Part shown: positions 1 through 53,340 of the stretch, one piece after another
How the letters are laid out: each line of letters opens with the position of its first letter
Numbering within the stretch: the stretch's first letter is position 1
DNA from: Hoplostethus atlanticus
Taxonomy: Eukaryota; Chordata; Actinopteri; Trachichthyiformes; Trachichthyidae
Length of the DNA stretch: 64,000 nucleotides
NCBI GenBank assembly: GCA_034670405.1
Contig: JAXDDX010000305.1
Span: 150,001-214,000 of the forward strand
Direction: 5' to 3'
Notes under the pieces: generated by a model
Database searches by the model: none
Seen by the model: only the letters and a program-made list of their open reading frames with translations
Told to the model about the DNA's origin: nothing
Made by a program: the position numbers and the translations under genes

Positions 1-33
1 CCTTCCTTCCTTGCTTCCTTCCTTCCTTCCTTG
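1..33. repeat. CCTT tetranucleotide tract
   Basis: Imperfect CCTT repeats at the window edge, upstream of tanc2 exon 1; a CT tract follows at 76-99 and a GT tract at 117-142. Confidence 0.85.
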
Positions 34-165
34 ACTTAAACATATTATGAAGGAAATTATAATAGTTAACCCAGTCTCTCTCTCTCTCTCTCTCTCTCTA
101 GGTGTGTTGACAGGAAGTGTGTGTGTATGTGTGTGTGTGTGTGAGACCCGTCGTCGGGGGCAACC

Positions 166-41851
<41,686 letters not shown>

Positions 41852-43200
41852 ACAGACAGACAGACAGATAGACAGGCAGGCAGGCAGGCAGACAGGCAGG
41901 CAGACAGGCAGGCAGGCAGGCAGACAAGCTCGTGCCATGGGGAGGATGACAGATAGATATTCAATCAGTGGGACTATGAAGGAATGAGGACCCTTCCTTA
42001 TTCCTTCATGGGGGGCGAGGAGGAAACAGGAGTAAATCCGTTCAACGGAGATGGAGGAGAGAAGAGGATGTCTTCCTCCCTCCTTTCTTCTTAATCGTTG
42101 TCTTACATTTGAACTGAAGCCACAACACACAAAGACTCCTGAGGTCTCTCAACCCGATGAGGCTGGAGCTCCAGGATCCTGGATCCAAGAACAGAAGTTT
42201 GAATACTGTCACCCTGGGAGCAAGGCTCTTTAAAGTATACCTATTAGAAGTTGGCCAATGACCCATTTTGGGTCCCAAGCCATATTTTGAGAAACCAGTA
42301 AGATGTCAGTGCTGAGAAACACTCACCTGTTGTACAGTACAACTGGCCTCAACATGTATATAACTAATAACTGTATGAATCTATCTTTCCTCTTCAAACT
42401 GTATCTTTCTCTGGGATTTGTAGGTTTATTTTGAAGGTTTTTCAGTGAAAGGAGTCGCTTATTTAACAAGAACCTGAATGTTGTTTAAAAGAAAACTCCT
42501 AAAACCCCAAAACTCTTAATCACTGTTAAAACAGATATTAGTGTTCATTGTCTTCCTGGTCCATCATGTTGTCTGTATTGTTCTTCCTCCAATTGGACAA
42601 GGTGACGTCACGTTGAGATATTTCCAGTCTGATAGGAGAAAATGTTTCATGGATCTAAAACATCAACGGTAACCGTCAGGTTTTGGTGTCAGCCAATCAG
42701 AATCAAAGAGCAAGGGCTTCTTTCTAGACCGACGATCAACAATCATACAGGAGAAATCGATCAGAGGAGAGAGACCAATTTCTCCACCGACAGTAGATAG
42801 ACCAGAATGCAATGCAGTAGCCAGGATAGACCAGAATGCAATGCAGTAGCCAGGAAAGACCAGAATGCAATGCAGCCACAACACATCTTGGGTTTTGAGT
42901 CAGGGGTATGACTCTTGACTGGAAAAGCTCTCCTGCTCTTACTATGCTATCACTATCACTATTCCTCTCCAGCTACACATAAAACCCACAGCTGAATGCA
43001 ACAAGTTCACGCACATTTTGTGGAGGGTGTTGAAAGGCATTCTGGGAAATGTAGGAAAGCACTAACTGAAGTAAGTGGGAACACCAAAAAAGTAAATTCC
43101 TACACTTGATCGCTAAGTAACTGAATGTGCTGAACATCACAGACTGAGGCAGTTTACCTCCGTTCCACCATGACGCTCATGACGGTGTCCAACCACCGTT
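41852..43200. other. tanc2 3' untranslated region and flank
   Basis: A CAGA/GGCA tetranucleotide tract directly after the stop (about 41850-41930), then unremarkable sequence to about 42550 where a dispersed repeat begins. I could not fix a polyadenylation site. Confidence 0.6.
42550..43145. repeat. dispersed repeat, copy 2
   Basis: Partner of 15345-15847, same orientation. It carries about 115 bp (42897-43025) that the first copy lacks. Ends with the shared GAACATCACAGA. Confidence 0.85.
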
Positions 43201-43249
43201 TTCTATTTTCTATTTCATCTCACTTTCTATTTTATTCCATTTAATTCTA

Positions 43250-44425
43250 CTCTCCATTTTTCAACTCTATTCTACTCTATCCCTTTGTATTATATTGGTC
43301 TTGACTTCTATTCTACTCTATCCCTTTGTATTATATTCTTCTTGACTTCTATTCTACTCTATTCCTTTGTATTATATTCTTCTTGACTTCTATTCTACTC
43401 TATTCCTTTGTATTATATTGGTCTTGACTTCTATTCTACTCTATCCCTTTGTATTATATTCTTCTTGACTTTTATTCTACTCTATCCCTTTGTATTATAT
43501 TCTTCTTGACTTCTATTCTACTCTATCCCTTTGTATTATATTCTTCTTGACTTCTATTCTACTCTATCCCTTTGTATTATATTCTTCTTGACTTCTATTC
43601 TACTCTATTCCTTTGTATTATATTGGTCTTGACTTCTATTCTACTCTATTCCTTTGTATTATATTCTTCTTGACTTCTATTCTACTCTATCCCTTTGTAT
43701 TATATTCTTCTTGACTTCTATTCTACTCTATCCCTTTGTATTATATTCTTCTTGACTTCTATTCTACTCTATTCCTTTGTATTATATTGGTCTTGACTTC
43801 TATTCTACTCTATTCCTTTGTATTATATTCTTCTTGACTTCTATTTTACTCTATCCCTTTGTATTATATTCTTCTTGACTTCTATTCTACTCTATTCCTT
43901 TGTATTATATTCTTCTTGACTTCTATTCTACTCTATTCCTTTGTATTATATTCTTCTTGACTTCTATTCTACTCTATCCCTTTGTATTATATTCTTCTTG
44001 ACTTCTATTCTACTCTATTCCTTTGTATTATATTGTTCTTGACTTCTATTCTACTCTATCCCTTTGTATTATATTGGTCTTGACTTCTATTCTACTCTAT
44101 TCCTTTGTATTATATTCATCTTGACTTCTATTCTACTCTATCCCTTTGTATTATATTCATCTTGACTTCTATTCTACTCTGTTCCTTTGTATTATATTGG
44201 TCTTGACTTCTATTCTACTCTATTCCTTTGTATTATATTCTTCTTGACTTCTATTCTACTCTATCCCTTTGTATTATATTCTTCTTGACTTCTATTCTAC
44301 TCTATCCCTTTGTATTATATTGTTCTTGACTTCTATTCTACTCTATCCCTTTGTATTATATTGGTCTTGACTTCTATTCTACTCTATTCCTTTGTATTAT
44401 ATTGGTCTTGACTTCTATTCTACTG
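43250..44425. repeat. 41-bp minisatellite, about 28 copies
   Basis: Units of TTGACTTCTATTCTACTCTA plus TCCCTTTGTATTATATTCTTC; neighbouring starts are exactly 41 bp apart (for example 43301 and 43342). Variants TTGG and TTCA at one position. Confidence 0.95.
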
Positions 44426-44429
44426 CACT

Positions 44430-46040
44430 CTGTTGTGTTTTACTTTGCTCTGCGTTGAAGGAAGAACAAGAGAAGTCACTCTGTCTCGTCTGTCCTCAAT
44501 CGTATCCACATCTGTTACTGCTTGTTTACGAGGGTTAACCCTAACCCTAACCCGACTATCCCAGGTCCTTTACACCTGTTGCCATGGAAACACTGCTGAA
44601 ATGTCATGGGGAACCATTGATTGGCCTATCCTGCTGTCCATAACACAAGATGGCCAATCCCAAGGCCAGTTTGTTGGAGGGGGGTGTGACTAACGGATGG
44701 CAACGCCCAATGGACATTCAGGATGCAGGAGTGAACCAGGAGCTTTTTCTTTTAACATGGAGTCCAGTCTGATTGTAAATAACCTGTTTCACTCCTCAGT
44801 GAGTCAGCAGGTCAGGGTTCAGTGGCTGATGGAACCTGCGGCCTTTCTGTCACGGTACAGTGTCTCTACGACACTTTTAACACTTAATCACTCAAGTTCA
44901 CGAGTCAAAATGTAACTACAACTAGTCAGAAAGACATTTTGACAGAGTTGAATTCTACATATCTAAAACTTTAATATCCTCGAGTGATTAAATGTTCAAA
45001 CGGTTTGCCATAGCAGCATTTTATCAGTGTTAAAGCCTTCAAATGTCAGATATGTAGTCTCTCGTTAAAGCACTGTACTGTACCTGTTGCCTCTACATAC
45101 ATGTTACCATGACAACCCACGAGAGGGATTCATCTGTTTTCTGTTAGTGGGGTTATATTTGGGTTATGAACTCTGTACATTAGTGTGTGTAAAATATGAC
45201 ATAAGTTGTGAAGTTTTAAAACCGGCGATGGTTACAATAGTAATAACAACAATAATACAAATAAGCAACATGAATGCATTTTTTAAAACCAACCAGCCCA
45301 TGTTGAAATACTGACTGTAAACCTGTTTAAAGCTGGATGGACACTTTGAAGAAAAAGAAAGTGAGAATGAAAAGTGTGTGTTTGTCGTTCTTCAGCCTTT
45401 GTCCCGTTTCACTACGTGGCTAAAGGCCGAGTTATACTTCTCGTTAGATGCAGGTAAACGTGGAAGCGTAGCTACGCAAAGAAGGGTTTCATGGGTAACC
45501 CGGGCTACGGGTCGGCTACGGGTCCACGTGCAGGATAAATATATAAATATATATACTATATATGGTTTCACCTGTATGTTTTTATTTCACTAATTATTTA
45601 TTTCTGTATTCATTGTATTTATTTACATTTACATTCATTCAGGAAGTCTCGAACCTTCACTACTTCTGAATGGGATGTTAGGGTGGAATACCAGAGTCAC
45701 TGATGGATGAAATAAATACAGGAATAAAAACATACAGGTGAATATATATATTTATTCATTTATGTGTTTATGTTTAAGTTAGTCATGTATTCATTTCTGT
45801 GTACATTTAATTCTTTTAAAACGTCAATTACATATTTATTCATGTTTTTATTTTTGGTATTGGCAGATCTGGTCCCCATATAAAGTCACTTTTGTGTTAG
45901 TGACATTTCCATGTGGTCAGATTTGCTCAGCTCCATCCATTATGTTTCAGGGGGTTTCTCTTTGTCTTCATATCATTACATCTTATCTAGTAGACCTGGT
46001 ACCTGGACAAAGGTCAGAGGTTTAATATTTTACAGTTTAT
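44430..46040. other. intergenic, no gene seen
   Basis: A short telomere-like GGGTTAACCCTAACCCTAACC at about 44532-44552, a possible repeat beginning AAAGGCCGAGTTATACTTC (about 45422) and an inverted-repeat element (45568-45743). Nothing else recognised. Confidence 0.6.
45568..45743. mobile_element. inverted-repeat element, MITE-like
   Basis: Ends TTCACCTGTATGTTTTTA and TAAAAACATACAGGTGAA are exact reverse complements, 176 bp apart end to end, in AT-rich DNA. Family unknown. Confidence 0.6.
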
Positions 46041-46059
46041 AGACGTCGACAGTGAAGTT

Positions 46060-46345
46060 ATGAGGAAGTGCCAGGTCAAATGTAGACCCAGACACCCTCC
46101 CCCGGTGTCCTGGACCGACTGGATCGCCCACCTGGACCGGTACCTGGCGGAGAAGCAGTCCTCGGAGAAGCAGTCCTCGGAGAAGCAGAAGGCGGACTTG
46201 CTGCTGTTCTACCTCGGCGATGAAGGGCGGCGTATCCTGCGGAGCCTGCCGGGACCGACCGGGACGTTCACGGAGATGGTCACCGCCCTCACCGCTTACT
46301 ACGACAACATGGAGGCAGACAGACGGAAAAAGAGTGAGGGGTGCA
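46060..46345 (+). pseudogene. Gag-like capsid fragment of an LTR retroelement
   Basis: Reads WTDWIAHLDRYLAEKQ, then LLLFYLGDEGRRILRSLPG and FTEMVTALTAYYDN. The order of a hydrophobic GDE-type helix, a LP-containing turn and an ALxxYF-like helix resembles the N-terminal capsid of Ty3/Gypsy-type Gag. A 15-bp unit encoding SSEKQ is repeated. No protease or polymerase is near. It could also be an exon of a domesticated gag gene. The preceding GTGAAGTTATGAGGAAGTG recurs at 55771-55789. Confidence 0.45.
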
Positions 46346-46419
46346 TGGTGGGAGCTGGGGGGTGTGGGTGGAGGGTGGTGGTGGTGGGGGTGATCGCACA
46401 TTATTTGTAAACACATCAA

Positions 46420-48130
46420 AATAGATCATTGAGACCAAAATATTCTTGCTCATCTGATCACGTAGATTAAGTTACGTGTATTTTGAACGTAAATCCGTTG
46501 TGTTGTAAAGTGACTTTTCATTAGTTTCTATGAGGAAACATTCAACAAGTTTTACACGCTACAATTCATATATAAAATCATCACAAAACATATATATTCA
46601 CCAAAATGTTCAAAAACCTACGTCTATAATCTCACACGTCTTAACTAATGTTTGTGAAAATGATTGGCTTTTGTGATATTAAGATGTTTTAATAGGAGAA
46701 AAAGGTAAGCAACAACATAAGATAAACATGGAAAGGTTTTACTTAAGTACCTTTTATTAAAATGCACTTGAATGAGGAACGGTGCACACTGACAGAAGAT
46801 GGAGGCATGAGATCAGCTTCATTTTTTATTTTGGTGTAACGTCTGCCCTCTCCTGGTCATTATATGAACTACTGTCAGTGCCCAATTATACAACTCAATT
46901 TTTCACCTTTTTTTTTTTTTATTTATTTTTTTATTTCTGCATTTAAAAGACATGTATGGTAAAAAGTGAAATAAATGAGTGCCTGCATGTCAGAGGGGGA
47001 GTGTCTGTGTAACAAAGTGTATATAATTACACCACATCTCCCTCTTGTCTCCCCCTTCCACATAACACCCTCCCCCCCCACACACACACTCACATACAGA
47101 CAGGATGCACCTTATCTGGGTAGAGGACTGGGTCACCAGGTCACAGTTTGAGGGGACTTTATTTATTTTCTTTTATTTAATCATATGGGTTATAACATGA
47201 TGTTTTCCTGTTAATATGTTTCTGCATTGCTGTGTAGGAATATGCAATGGTTTCATATGTCCTGCAGCTTCTAGGTTGTGCATGAAAAAAATCGTATATT
47301 GGTTGAATCCATGCCAAGCGAACCTGTTGTCACCCTCCATTGTTCGTTCTCTCTTGTCCGGTGGTCTCAATGTAAAGGTTTGCATTCCTGTGCTCTGATT
47401 CTTTTATTTGTTTTATTGTAAATAATAGGCCTTACCAAGTTGGTATGTGCCATAGAACGTTCTGTTTACATGTTGATGCAATCTCTGACAGATTTTGTTG
47501 TTATTTCTGTTTTATGACCGATCATTTTTCATGTGCCGATAGCTAGCTAACTTTGCGGCGAGCAAATATTAAAAGAGTGCACATTTTGTATTGCAGACAT
47601 ACTCCTTATGAGAGCGTTGCCTTGCCGTGATATTTACTGTCTCTCTCATTCTGTGCAGAAAATAAACCTGTCGCCAGAGAACAACACTGAGTCCTGCCCA
47701 TTTATTAAACACAACGCAGAAATTAACCGGTCACATCTGAACAGGAGGAAGTTCATTTCATGCCTCTATCTTCTGTCATTTAAGTGCATTTTTCTGTCAT
47801 TAATGTTACTTAAGTAAAAAAATCTCTGATGGAAGCTCAAGCAGGGAATGAAGCCTTTAATGCCTCAATGAGATCCACCACTTCTGATGTGTTGTAAATG
47901 TACTTGTGTCTTCTGACCGACGGCACCGGGAGGTACAGATCAACTTGACCTGGAGATACATGGCAGCAGACCGTTATCAGTTGTTGCTTTTCACCCTCCA
48001 AATATGAACATTGTTGAGGGAGGGGTCATGTCTAGTCATGTATATCTAGTGATACATTTTAAGTGATGATTTTTTTCCCTACAAATAGATTTTATATTTG
48101 GTTGAATGTTTTTTTGTCTTTTGTTTCCAC
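46420..48130. other. intergenic, no gene seen
   Basis: T-rich tract at about 46909-46935 and a C run near 47070. At 47660-47700 AAAATAAACCTGTC followed by GAGTCCTGCCC has the look of an LTR end, but I found no matching partner. Confidence 0.5.
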
Positions 48131-48140
48131 AACAGAGAAC

Positions 48141-48183
48141 ATGATCACTGCAGCAGCAGTTGGAGGAGCACTCATTGGAGGAG
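48141..48183 (+). CDS. ISG12-like gene, coding exon 1
   Basis: ATG 48141 follows a typical acceptor (gtttccacaacag, exon from 48136), so a 5' noncoding exon lies upstream. Encodes MITAAAVGGALIGG, the start of the small hydrophobic ISG12 (IFI27/IFI6) proteins. Donor gtaaga, phase 1. Confidence 0.85.
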
Positions 48184-48365
48184 GTAAGAGGACAGGTGCC
48201 TCAGCATCTCAGGCTTGTATCCAAAGCACCTTAAACAACCATGAGTGCACATACCTCTAACCCTGAGGTACACCGGGCCACAGGATCATTCTCCATGATC
48301 GACTACACTCTCCAGGCATGTAGGAGGCATGTTCCTTGAGCAAGACACTGAATCCCTACCAGCTC

Positions 48366-48419
<54 letters not shown>

Positions 48420-48798
48420 TCTCATCACTTCCCAACAAACCTTTTCAATCAGCCATTACATTAATTTAGCTGATCTCTCATCCAGAGCGGATTACAATTC
48501 AGGAAGCAGGCAGAGTTTCAGTGTCTTGTATCGAACCTGTGGCTGTTCCATTACGAGGCCGCCCCAATAAATCATTAAAACAATGCTATAAATGATGAGA
48601 ACCCACGTTACAGGGACGATGAGGTGTTAGCTTGATGTCCACTCAGCAGTCAAACCACAGCTTGGTGGTTCTCATGTTTCAGTGACGGGTGAATCTGAGA
48701 TGTAGTGGATGGTCTAAAATCAGTTTCATGGCTCGGTGGTGTTGACAACTGGTTCCAGTTTAGTACCAGTTTCAATTTGTCCAGTCTCTCCTTCTCAG
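48184..48798. other. ISG12-like intron 1
   Basis: 615 bp with a GTA repeat (about 48366-48418) and a decayed copy of the short teleost repeat (about 48455-48560). Confidence 0.75.
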
Positions 48799-48960
48799 TT
48801 GGAACCTTGGTGGCAGCTCCGTTCGTCCTGGCTGGGATTGGATTCACCTCTGCTGGAGTTGCTGCTGGCTCATTGGCTGCAAGCATGATGTCATCAGCGG
48901 CCATAGCCAATGGGGGAGCGGTGGCAGCAGGGAGCCTGGTGGCGATTCTCCAGTCTGCAG
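48799..48960 (+). CDS. ISG12-like gene, coding exon 2
   Basis: Encodes VGTLVAAPFVLAGIGFTSAG and AAGSLAASMMSSAAIANGGA, the Ala/Gly-rich membrane-spanning ISG12 motif. Acceptor ccttctcag, donor gtaggt, phase 1 on both sides. Confidence 0.92.
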
Positions 48961-49171
48961 GTAGGTGACGATGGGAAGTCTAGAACTGTTAGTAGGCCAC
49001 GCTTGGCGAGCGTCCACGTCGTCACCCGGAGCCTTGCTCCCCGGTCAGGGCAGCAGAGTCACGCCCCATCTCCACCACCTTAGTTTTGATTGGTCTGAGT
49101 CACAGTGGAAAAGTTTCCTTTGTGTATCGATAAAAACACACTTATCATTTCTCAACATCTGCAATATTTGT

Positions 49172-49232
49172 CCGGCGTGGACAGCTCAGAGCATGAGGGT
49201 CTCAGGGTCGTGGGTTCGATCCCCACATAGCA
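49172..49232 (+). mobile_element. tRNA-derived SINE head
   Basis: Contains ACAGCTCAG and GTGGGTTCGATCCCCACA, the A-box remains and B-box/T-arm of a tRNA, with a deletion between them. Too broken to be a tRNA gene; most like a tRNA-Lys-type SINE head. Confidence 0.6.
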
Positions 49233-50180
49233 GCAAATTTGAAGTATTAAGATCAGGAATGGAGATCATCCAGGAGGCTGAAGGACCCCCCCCCCAGTAC
49301 TGTCAAATAGATAGAATAGAATGCATTAGAAAATGAAGATAAAACCTTTTCTTTCTGAACCTGAGAGTTTTCCACCTCTGACGTGTTCAACCTCCCTTGT
49401 GAGGTTAGTTGCTGAATGTCCTGAAATGGAGAGTCAGTAATGGAATAAACCAGAAGACCAGAGGCAATAAAGGAGAGCTGAAGATCTCCCAACACCCGTT
49501 CTCTCCACGTCTTCAGACTGCTGCTAGATTTTAGAGTGGTTGAATGATGACCTTCAGGTGTTGACGTCTGGCCCCTGAAGTGGATGTACCGTCACCGTGG
49601 AAATGAACTCTTCAGTCCCACCAGGATTTTGCGGAGTTTTTTTCTGATTATTGCGGCCCAACATGATTGAATTTGCAGCGGCTTTTATCAAAAATTGTGA
49701 TGCAATTTGCGATATTTTTCGTGTTATCTTGTGGTAAAACAGCAGGAATTGATGAAAATTTCGAGCCCCCCATCCTCCCCAAAACATTGTAAACTGCCTG
49801 TTAGAGCCATAAGGTACATTGGGTTTATTTTGTATATTGTGCCTCATTTGAATAATTTGTAGTTATAAATAATTTATTTTTTGTGTCAATATTATATTTG
49901 ACATTATTACTTTTGGAATGCTTAAAGTTTGATTTGTGGTGTACAATCATTTATCTATTAGCGATCGATGTAAGAGGCTGATCTGGGCTCCATTAGTTTT
50001 GCCTGCTATGTTAAATTAGGGCCAGATCCACACGCATAGATACTGAGGAAAGTTAGTCGATGGAGCAGGCAGGAGGTGGAGCAACAGTTTTTTGACCGTA
50101 GGCGTAGGCGTAGGTGTAGCCGTAGCGATAGCCAACTTGTTTGTTTTGGGCACCATATAACCGAGAGTTAAGTTAAGACC

Positions 50181-51371
50181 CCTGGGGTCTGTTCCAAGAA
50201 GCAGGTTCAGCAAACTCTGAGTCTAACCCTGCACTCTGAGTTGATTCATTCTGAGATGGCCAATTCTGAGTTTTCGGTTCCAGAACGGCTGATTTGAATT
50301 AGTTCAATCAATTTTGAGTATGTTCACCTTGAGTTAAGCGCGTGCGCGACGACAATAAAAAGCCATCATCAATGGAGGTCCGATACTACGATTCACCATG
50401 GCAACCAGCAAGCAGAAGGGTCGTAAAGGAGAGGGAATTGGCGTGGGAGAGAATCGCTGCCCGAGTCAATGCGTACGTTTGAATGCAGCAGTGTATTCAT
50501 TTAACATTTAACCACACTTTCTTATAATATTACCTACATGTGAAAAAGTGATGGAATGGTACTGGAAAAAAAATATTTTGCAATCCCACGGGCGCAAAGC
50601 GCACTTGGCAGCAGCTGAAAATGAAATATAAAAACATTACATTCATTTAGCAGAGGCTTTTATCCAAAGCGACTTACAAAGGTGATAGTTAACACTATGT
50701 GGGGATCGAACCCACAACCCTGAGACTGAGAGTCTAATGTTCTACCAACTGAGCTGTCTGGGCCAGACATACTTCAAATGGTGTACTTGGGGTGACAAAT
50801 TAGAAAGGCAGATCTAGAAATGTAATTACTGGAACATAAGTTAGAGGTGGGTGCATGGTCACAGGTGAAATGTGTTGTTGGAACAATATAAAAATACTAA
50901 CTGTTGCTTTTGTATTTGTAGGAAATAAAGAAGACCAAATGAAAGGTGTCTTTATTTGACTGCTCGGGGTGGTGGTAGCTTAATCCGTGAAGTGTAAACG
51001 GCATATTATATCTCGGACAGCTCTTCCATCCTGGACATAGAACATCTAATCGGGGTCTCAAAATCCTCTCCCGACGTGAGGCTATGCGAATTACTTCCAC
51101 TTGAATATCGATCGGGTTACCGAGGAAAGGACACGCCATGTCCGACAGCTGCTTCAGGTTCAGCAGAGGGGAGGAGACAGGGAGAAAGTCAGGGTTTGTT
51201 CAAGAAAACCTGCTAGCGAGCAGGTTAGGTTCACAGAGTCAGTTACCATGGTAACTGAATCAGAGTTTGAGTTACCTCTCTTTCTGGAACGGAAAACCCA
51301 GAGTTTCCCTCATCTCAGGGTTAACAAACTCAGAGTTTTCACTAAACCCGCTTCTTGGAACAGGCCCCAGG
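50181..51371. mobile_element. DNA-transposon-like element with about 35-bp terminal inverted repeats
   Basis: Left end CCTGGGGTCTGTTCCAAGAA, right end TTCTTGGAACAGGCCCCAGG, near-perfect complements; similarity continues inward (CAAACTCTGAGT against AACAAACTCAGAGTT). About 1.19 kb. End sequence style suggests a Harbinger-like fish element, but no transposase is visible and the target duplication is unclear. Confidence 0.65.
50632..50765 (-). mobile_element. tRNA-derived SINE, nested in the DNA element
   Basis: On the minus strand: CAGCTCAGTTGGTAGAAC (A box, 50740-50757), then GACTCTCAGTCTCAG and GGGTTCGATCCCC (B box, 50701-50713), a tRNA-Lys-like head. The body has GCTTTTATCCAAAGCGACTT. The tRNA part is not a gene, as it lacks a sound acceptor stem and fuses to repeat. 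Confidence 0.7.
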
Positions 51372-52639
51372 TGGAGGCATTTTATTTTGTAATCAAACCG
51401 TTTTTTTTGGAATAAAGCATCGTTTGTTGATTTTACACCGGCCTCGTTTATACTCTGGGAATATTGGGACACGGAAGGTTTACGGCCACACTACCTCCAG
51501 CAACAAGCCGCGAGTCAGAAACATTACTCCTGCAAGTATGGCAAGCAAGGTTTTTTGTTTAGTTAGCCACTACATTTAGTCAAAAAACTGCTCCGAATTA
51601 GTCAAAAAACTACTCCGCAATTAGTCAAAAAACTACTCCGAATTAGTCAAAAAACTGCTCCGAATTAGTCAAAAAACTACATACATACAACAAACTACAT
51701 ACAAAAGTTTACATTGTAAACTGCCCACTCTGTTTTTTAAGTTGTTTTTTTAAAGTAGTAGAGTAATCGTCACACATTAATACCTCCTGGGGCCGCCGGC
51801 TGAAAACTAGTTTTACTACACATGATCTCTGTCTAGTGCCTTTCTTTGTCTTTCATTCCTTTTTAATTCTAGTTTTCTTTACATTATTTTTGTTTGTTTT
51901 TTTCCCTTTAGGCTGCAATGCAGCATATCTACAGTTTGCCATTGTAGCACCTGTAAAAAGATATTTTTTTAAATACCTGCCCAATCCCTTCAATGTTTTG
52001 TTTAATAATATACTGTGGCATGTAGTTATTTGGTCAGTTCCAGGTTTATTGCACCTGCCAGTAGGTGGCGGAGTGAGCGGTTTGTAGTTCATTTTACTGG
52101 AAGACATAGAAGAAGGCGAGTAGGAGTGGTTGGTCTGTGCCGATAGTGGTGGGGTGGCTAGTGGGGGGGTGGTGTGTGTCCGGTGCTACCTTATAGCCAA
52201 CTTGCATGCTTTACAAAATATTGCCGCAAAGTAATAAAATTAACGTTTTCTACACCACTAATGCAGTCGCTGTGTAAATGGTGTAACACCATCACATCAT
52301 TAGTTGACTCGCTCTAATCTGTCAGGTCTATCAGTGCTGCCAGTTTGACACAGAGAAAAGGAGAGAGAGGTCCGGAGCGGAGAACGACATCTAACTAGTC
52401 ACCGGACTAGTCACATCTAACTAGTCACCGGCCTGTTAGCAGCAAATCAACTTGAACAGTTTATAAATGATTAGGCTACACCGCGGCCCGTCCAACCGGC
52501 CCAAAGACCCACCGGGATTCGTCCCGGTTGTCCCGGTTGGCCACTCCGGCATTGTCCTCGTGTGTAACCATATCAAAGGCTCAGGATAACAAGAAAGCAA
52601 ATGGTGCAAATTGCATATTTAAATAAAAAAAACAACCTC

Positions 52640-52875
52640 CTGAACATGTAGGAGTGTTGATGTAACATGTAGGAGTGTTAATGTAACGTGTAGGAGTGTT
52701 AATGTAACATGTAGGAGTATTAATGTAACGTGTAGGAGTGTTAATGTAACGTGTAGGAGTGTTAATGTAACGTGTAGGAGTGTTGATTTAACGTGTAGGA
52801 GTGTTAATGTAACATGTAGGAGTGTTAATGTAACACGTAGGAGTGTTAATGTAACATGTAGGAGTGTTAATGTGG
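52640..52875. repeat. 21-bp minisatellite, about 11 copies
   Basis: Unit GTGTAGGAGTGTTAATGTAA plus C, with CATGTAGG variants. Confidence 0.93.
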
Positions 52876-53081
52876 AAGCATTGTGCCAATTTGACCGTTT
52901 TATGCGGGAATATTGCGGTTTTGGCAAAACTGCAAGCTCTTGCAAGTATTGCGGCAGTTAGTTGAACTTGCGTCAATTCTTGCGATTGCAAGATCGCAAC
53001 ATCCTGGAGGGACTGACTCTTGGTTTCTTGAAGCAGTGGTTGTAGATATCGATGATGTATTGATCCTGTTTGTCCCTCCAG

Positions 53082-53251
53082 GAGTGGTGGGCTTGACGGC
53101 TGGCGCTTCGGCTGTCGTGGCGGGAGCAGGAGCTGCGGTGGGAGGAGCGGTGGGAGGAGCAGCAGGAGGAGCGACGAGCTCCACATCCAGGGAGGAAAAA
53201 TCGAACCCGACCCAAGACCCCAAAGAGGACGGAGAAAAGAACAACAAGTAG
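53082..53251 (+). CDS. ISG12-like gene, coding exon 3
   Basis: Encodes GVVGLTAGASAVVAGAGAAV and a charged C-terminus ending DGEKNNK, stop TAG 53249-53251. With exons 1 and 2 the CDS is 375 nt, 124 residues: a short start, hydrophobic Ala/Gly helices and a polar tail. In mammals the family is interferon-induced and acts at mitochondrial or other membranes; that role is assumed here from family. A poly(A) signal AATAAA lies at 53335-53340. Intron 2 is unusually long at 4.1 kb because of inserted repeats. Confidence 0.92.
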
Positions 53252-53334
53252 ACTGTTGTTGGTGGCAAAGTCAGGAGTCGTCCATGACTTGAAGGATTGA
53301 TTGTTCAGGACTAGACAGATGGAGGTGTGACATA

Positions 53335-53340
53335 AATAAA
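53335..53340 (+). terminator. polyadenylation signal of the ISG12-like gene
   Basis: AATAAA 84 bp after the stop codon, the expected distance for this small gene. Confidence 0.7.

Larger units (their letters stand above)
48961..53081. other. ISG12-like intron 2
   Basis: 4.12 kb filled with a SINE (49172-49232), a DNA-transposon-like element (50181-51371) holding another SINE, an AATTAGTCAAAAAACT-type short repeat (about 51570-51680), a 21-bp minisatellite (52640-52875) and otherwise unrecognised AT-rich DNA. Confidence 0.75.

Noticed and set aside
44532..44552. Interstitial telomere sequence
   Set aside because: Only about three CCCTAA-like units; too short to mean a fusion or telomere.
47660..47710. 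Solo LTR end
   Set aside because: The AATAAA plus following sequence is suggestive, but I found no matching left border or target duplication.
50695..50763. tRNA gene on the minus strand
   Set aside because: A and B boxes are present, but the ends do not form an acceptor stem and the sequence continues into a SINE body.
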